This document shows, piece after piece, positions 59,745 to 64,000 of a stretch of DNA of 64,000 bases. The notes under the pieces were generated by a model. That model saw nothing but the letters and a program-made list of their open reading frames with translations. It was not told where the DNA came from and did no database searches. Numbering within the stretch: position 1 is the first letter of the stretch; the number at the start of each line of letters is the position of its first letter. Location of the stretch: NCBI RefSeq assembly GCF_036669915.1, contig NC_089325.1:5192900-5256899 (forward strand). The letters run 5' to 3'. Position numbers and translations under genes: made by a program. This DNA comes from Pocillopora verrucosa. Its lineage: Eukaryota; Cnidaria; Anthozoa; Scleractinia; Pocilloporidae.

Positions 59745-60930
59745 GATCGTCAGGGGGCAAACATTGCAACTCACTAAAAGGAAATGTCTGGCGAAAGGTT
59801 GTTCCGACGTCGAGACAAACGATTTTAGCGAGAGATTTTCTCTTTTTCGCCGCTCTTTTATCAGAAATTGATTTGGGTAATGCTGATACAAAGGAAGGCG
59901 TAAGTTTTTGTTTGATAAACCATGTAATATGTAGTAAAATCTACCGATTAACTTGTCTCCATGCGTAAGGTTTATTGTGAATTCGACATCGCGTAATAGT
60001 CTCGAAATTTTGAAAACATAACTACAAATCGCCAAGGAATAACTCAACTGAGCTGTTCCAGTTTTTTGTACTTGTGTTAAGTCTCAGTACTTCCAGCGTT
60101 TTTCTTGGCTTGGTAATACAAAAGAGCGCTAGAATAGTTGCTTGAGAATTAAATATTATTGCGGTACATTAAAGTGATGAATCACCTACACTGCTTCTTT
60201 GTTTTGAAGAATGAATACGAACGAATCAGTGTTGATAATTGGCTCAAAGCTGAACCCTTTCTTCTGTGACGATGAGTGATACAAATCGGTTCCTTTAGGA
60301 GTGATGCACAACCGGTGATATGTCTACAGTTTCTGCCGGAGTTCCCGTGATCTTGCTTTTCTTGATAAGATCCTTCAAGGAGTTCGAGAAGAAAAGTTGC
60401 AGCTCAAAGACCTTTGGATTTTTCTCAAACAAATTATCACTTGAGCGAGGGATTTCCTCATGTTTTCCATCGCTTATTTCATCCTTTCGGAGAGCAACAG
60501 CTCGGTAAAAATATTTTCCATCTCCGTGGACAACGACTTCTCTCCTTAATAGAGGTATATTTTCAAACGTCGTAATTTGTTCATTAAATACGTTAACAAG
60601 CATGAAAACAGGCAGTTCATATATAAATACAACTGAAAAGACTTAAATGAGTTATTTCCTAGCGATTCCTTGCTAGTTTTGTAATATTTCGAGACAATTT
60701 CACAATAGACCTTACGCAAGGAGAGAAGTTTTTCAGTGTTTTTTATAACATATTTCGTGGTAATTCCAACAAAAACTTACACTACCCTCGTATTAACATA
60801 TCTTTATCCATGTATTATAAAACTGCGGCGAGAAAGCATTAATCTCTCGCAAAAATCGCTTTTTGGACGTCAAAACAACCTCTCGACACACGTTCATTTA
60901 TAGCGAGTTACAATGTTTGCCCGTGGCGAT
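59745..60930. mobile_element. Long-TIR element with an OTU-like ORF
   Basis: 59745-60090 and the reverse complement of 60600-60930 align over about 330 bp: both hold 'gggcaaacattg', 'aggttgtt-cgacgtc', 'gcgagaga', 'taaggt-tattgtgaa' and 'aaggaat--ctc--aat'. The space between them holds the OTU-like ORF. Long TIRs with a protease-like cargo recall MULE-type or foldback elements; no transposase is present. Confidence 0.5.
60295..60603 (-). CDS. OTU-like domain fragment inside the long-TIR element
   Basis: ORF of 102 codons: VVVHGDGKYFYRAVAL, then DGKHEEIPRSSDNL and KDLIKKSKI. OTU cysteine proteases carry D-G-N-C-F-F-R-A at the active site. Here the Cys is Tyr (GDGKYFYRAVAL), so catalysis is not expected. 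The homologous relic at 33110-29745 is interrupted. It is probably a non-functional passenger. Confidence 0.45.
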   Translation of the reverse strand: MLVNVFNEQITTFENIPLLRREVVVHGDGKYFYRAVALRKDEISDGKHEEIPRSSDNLFEKNPKVFELQLFFSNSLKDLIKKSKITGTPAETVDISPVVHHS

Positions 60931-60934
60931 CTCA

Positions 60935-61640
60935 GAACTCTTTGCTCAAACGCAAGGATCCGATTACTGGCAACTCATTCCAAATTTGTGGTTACCGGAG
61001 TGAAACACCTATGCTCACATGCGAATTCAAATTAGCGCACACGAACGGTCAAAGTGGGGCCTATTTACGTATCGCTACCTTGCTTGGGAACCCCTTGAAA
61101 CGGCTTTGGAAACCATTATGCATCCTAAGCGCAATTTTGGGTCGAAAAAGAGTTTGAATGTAGTCACTTTTAAATGAAGAAAAGCTATAAGAAAGTCAAA
61201 GTTTAGTGTTCCAGTTCGATTTGCCGCCTAGCAATTAATTGATACAACGCTCTTATCCGAACACGTGCAGAGGTTTTTTTCTCCAGGCCAAGACGAATCT
61301 CATATTTTGAGAACCAAACAAAGATCAAAAAGTGCGACTGAAGCGCAAGTTAAAAGCTTACCATGAGAGAACAGCGACGCTGCTCCATGCGAGAGGGCAG
61401 CTCGTCTCAGCACTGTTGACCTGGCAAGCTTTGCCTTTGGGGCAGATGTGTGTCACTCCTTTCTGCGAAGAAGAGGTTTGCAGCAGATGCGTCAAATGCA
61501 GTCTGAAGTCTGCAATTCCTATGCGAAAACCATATTAACATAGTTCACGCAGGTGATAGATCACTTCACCACTCGGAAGTTTGGAAGGTGAGTTGAAGAT
61601 TTATGGAGCAAAATCTCCTCCAGTCACCTTTTCAATTACG
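60935..61640. other. No recognisable feature
   Basis: Two + strand ORFs (60942-61157; 61332-61538) lack recognisable domains. The second is Cys-rich at its end and could be the eroded N-terminus of the KDZ-like element, but I cannot support that. Confidence 0.35.
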
Positions 61641-61641
61641 G

Positions 61642-61920
61642 TGGCCAGTAAGAACAAACCAGAGTCACAAAAGCTACAACACAAACTTAAAACAGAATCA
61701 CAAAAGCCGCAACACTAACACAAAACTCTAACAACACAGACACAAACTTAAAACAAAATCACAAGGTTTTGGGTTTTTGTTAGTGTTGCAGATTTTGTTA
61801 TTTTCTTTTAAGTTTGTGTTTGTGTTACAGAGTTTTGTGTTAGTGTTTCAGATTTTGTGATTCTGTTTTAAGTTTGTGGTTGTGTTGTAGGTTTTGTGAC
61901 TGTTTTGTTCTTACCAGCCA
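61642..61920. repeat. 279-bp palindromic repeat, low complexity
   Basis: The left end 'tggccagtaagaacaa' and the right end 'ttgttcttaccagcca' are inverted copies. Both arms consist of 'cacaaacttaaaaca'-like units repeated two or three times. Long A/C-rich and T/G-rich arms would fold into a hairpin. Non-coding MITE or foldback element. Confidence 0.65.
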
Positions 61921-61924
61921 TCAT

Positions 61925-63000
61925 AGGAACCCGATTTCATCTGAACTCTGGCTGTTAGGCATTTTCATTTGTAAGTCTGTTGTCTTGTGGTTTAATTTCA
62001 GAGTAATCCTTTTTTTTTTTCTAACATCTGTATATATCATCTTTACACAATTACTTAACTTGATGAAGTTTTTCTCAACTTCAATATGTATTATGTCAGT
62101 AAAACCTGCCTCATTTTTATACAGAGGAAAAAGCGAAAGCGGTGAGCATAATTTTTTCTTGCAAGCATACAGTCATGTAATTTGCTCTACACTCAGAACG
62201 AAGTAAAGTTCATTTTTGGCAATTTTGATAGAATTGGCTGATTTAAGGGGTGTGTGATTTGTAGTCACCTGATTCACCTAGGGTATTATATGCTCATAGG
62301 ATGGAGGATTCCTGCCATATCAGTTTGGTGAGTGTGTATGGACTACACCTCACAACATGGATCATGGATATGTGCGTGATATTATAGCTGTTGGTTTGCA
62401 TGGTAAGTAACTAACAGCAGCACAATATGTAACTATATTTTGTGAGAGGTTACCAATCTACAATCAGTAGTCATGCTTTTTACCTGTACTAATATCAATA
62501 TTAGTACAATGTTGTGGTTACCTCTTCCAGGAGGGTCTTTGTTTCTTTTGTAATTGGTTTTAAAGTTCTGATTATTTTAGAGTGAAAGTGCTGTAACAAG
62601 TAAGTTACTGAGGATAACTGATACCTTACCTGTAACACAGATAGGGGCTGTTATATTGTAGAAGTTGGTATTTTTGGGGTGTCTTTTGTTTTCATGAAAG
62701 GAATACTGACCACTGATAAGCTATCACTGCTTTCAACATGGACAGGAATCAAAAGACAAATATTATGGAAGAATAAAAGTATGGACACACTATGGTGTAC
62801 ATGGCAGCAACATCCCATTAAAATCAAGTGTTGCGAGCATGAACCAGAAGCCAAAACATAGAGTATCTTTAAAGTCAATATGTCAGGCACTGCAGAGGCA
62901 GTGGTCCCACCTGCTTCCAAGGTTTATGTAAGTATTCATTCAGTAATTTTTGTTTTATCTTATGCTCATGAATGTAATCTTTTTTTCTTAATTAGACAAG
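61925..63000. other. No recognisable feature
   Basis: Possible splice-like sites (about 62317, 62400) do not bound a recognisable protein. ORFs at 62651-62920 are not supported. Confidence 0.4.
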
Positions 63001-63820
63001 TTTTAAACTGGTTCCAATCTTCATTCTAAGAACAAATCCACAAAGCTGGATGACAGCCCAGTCTTCGGTGGAGGCTGCAAGCATGAAGTGCCACTGAAGT
63101 TTTTCAGCTTAAAGAGAGGAGAAGGGTATGTATGGGCAAAAGAAAATTTATACTAAAACTACTATTTACATTATTGGTTGGCTATTGTTAAGGGATAGGT
63201 GAATAGGGTGCCTTGTAAGATGCATAAATTAAGAGACATGTTATAGAGAAGGGTATGTATGGGCAAAAGAAAATCTATACTAAAACTACTATTTACATTA
63301 TTGGTTGGCTATTGTTAAGGGATAGGCGAATAGGGTGCCTTGTAAGATGCATAAATTAAGAGACATGTTATAGAGAAGGGTATGTACGGTCAAAAGGAAA
63401 TCTATACTAAAACTACCATTTACATTATTGGTTGGCTATTGTTGAGGGATAGGTGAATAGAGTGCCTTGTAAGATGCATAAATTAAGAGACATATTTCTT
63501 TTTGAGTAGCATATTTAGATGACTATAATGTTGGTTCCTAAGAAAAGAGTTTGTATATGTAAGTCATGTACAGCTGTATAACGGCACTCTGTTTTATATT
63601 AAACCAATTATATTAGGCTACTCAATGAAACTAGGGTACAAATAAATTACTGCATGGAAATTGTGACTAATGAGGATTATCATTTTATTAAACAGGATTG
63701 GAAATGCTGTGTATTTGCCAGTAAGAATGGATTAAAAATCATGTGCACAACAAAGCTATCAACATTCGCTTCTTCTATGTTATCGCATGTGTGCTGGATA
63801 CACATTTGAGAGTAGGATTT
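63001..63820 (+). pseudogene. KDZ-like transposase fragment
   Basis: Reads STKLDDSPVFGGGCKHEVPL, KFFSLKRGEG (about 63035-63128), and after the tandem repeat IGNAVYLPV and FFYVIACVLDTHLR (about 63760-63810). The last piece resembles the conserved YDxACxLxxHLR motif of Kyakuja-Dileera-Zisupton transposases. Frames change and a repeat array interrupts it, so it is a relic. The family call is from memory of the motif. Confidence 0.4.
63121..63494 (+). repeat. Tandem repeat, 127 bp x about 3
   Basis: Starts of 'gaagggtatgta' at 63121, 63248 and 63375 give a period of 127. Copies differ by only a few bases, so the array is recent. It lies within the KDZ-like relic. Confidence 0.85.
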
Positions 63821-63972
63821 TTGGGCAGTTTTATTTTAATTAAGTTGTTGTCATGGTACTCTCAGCTGGCATTTTTGCTCTGAAAGATAAGGTAGAAATA
63901 TGATGCATTATTTTACAATTTGTAACACTTAACATGTGATGATATTCTCAAATCCAAATCCAAAACAGCCTA

Positions 63973-64000
63973 TTAACCCTTTAACTCAGAGATCAAATTT
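63973..64000. repeat. Dispersed MITE-like repeat, cut by the window edge
   Basis: Begins 'ttaaccctttaactcagaga', the start of the same repeat as at 42902. Confidence 0.5.

Overview
The window looks like nuclear DNA of an anthozoan cnidarian, most likely a coral or sea anemone. It is AT-rich, has short phase-1 exons in large introns, and is full of cnidarian-type transposon debris (SWIM/YqaJ and DDE_Tnp_4 proteins, an F54H12.3-like integrase, tRNA-derived SINEs, small MITEs). Species assignment is inference. Nothing points to a bacterial genome: there are no operons and most real coding sequence lies in exons of 39-462 bp.

The core is a cluster of small type I membrane-receptor-like genes. 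On the + strand there are: R1 (3294-6857), complete, 305 aa; R2 (12924-22238), an Ig-like gene with an expanded stalk and no visible signal exon; R3 (about 28.1-34.4 kb), a broken relic; and R4 (37807-43945), complete, with an FN3 exon and two possible C-termini, a transmembrane tail or a GPI-type tail. On the - strand are RA (51810-48457, 240 aa) and RB (59555-56276, 257 aa), a close pair with a four-cysteine Ig-like ectodomain. The layout repeats throughout: signal-peptide exon, one ectodomain exon (330-462 bp), one to several Ser/Thr/Pro stalk exons, then a transmembrane exon with a short tail. All internal exons are symmetric, phase 1-1, so any exon can be skipped, duplicated or swapped in frame.

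The + strand genes arose by tandem duplication. A conserved upstream block occurs four times (1.8-3.3, 11.0-12.4, 28.1-29.3, 36.7-37.8 kb). A block carrying a hydrophobic terminal exon and 3' flank occurs three times (21.2-24.5, 25.4-28.1, 34.5-36.6 kb). Spare and dead transmembrane exons lie between them, so this is a birth-and-death family. Clustered type I Ig-like receptors with variable ectodomains and shared stalks fit an allorecognition or immune-receptor complex, but no function is shown by sequence alone.

Mobile DNA fills the spaces. A piggyBac element with an uninterrupted 602-aa transposase, TTAA flanks and matching ends (29964-32624) sits inside a TIR element, which sits inside an OTU-like repeat. 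Between RA and RB lies a decayed two-gene ISL2EU-like element (SAP/SWIM/YqaJ gene facing a DDE transposase gene). Other relics are LINE RT pieces, a THAP fragment, an integrase plus membrane-ORF fragment, three copies of an NHL-like repeated protein, a KDZ-like fragment, and several hairpin MITEs. One 256-bp palindromic MITE lies exactly at the join of two unrelated receptor-duplication segments.
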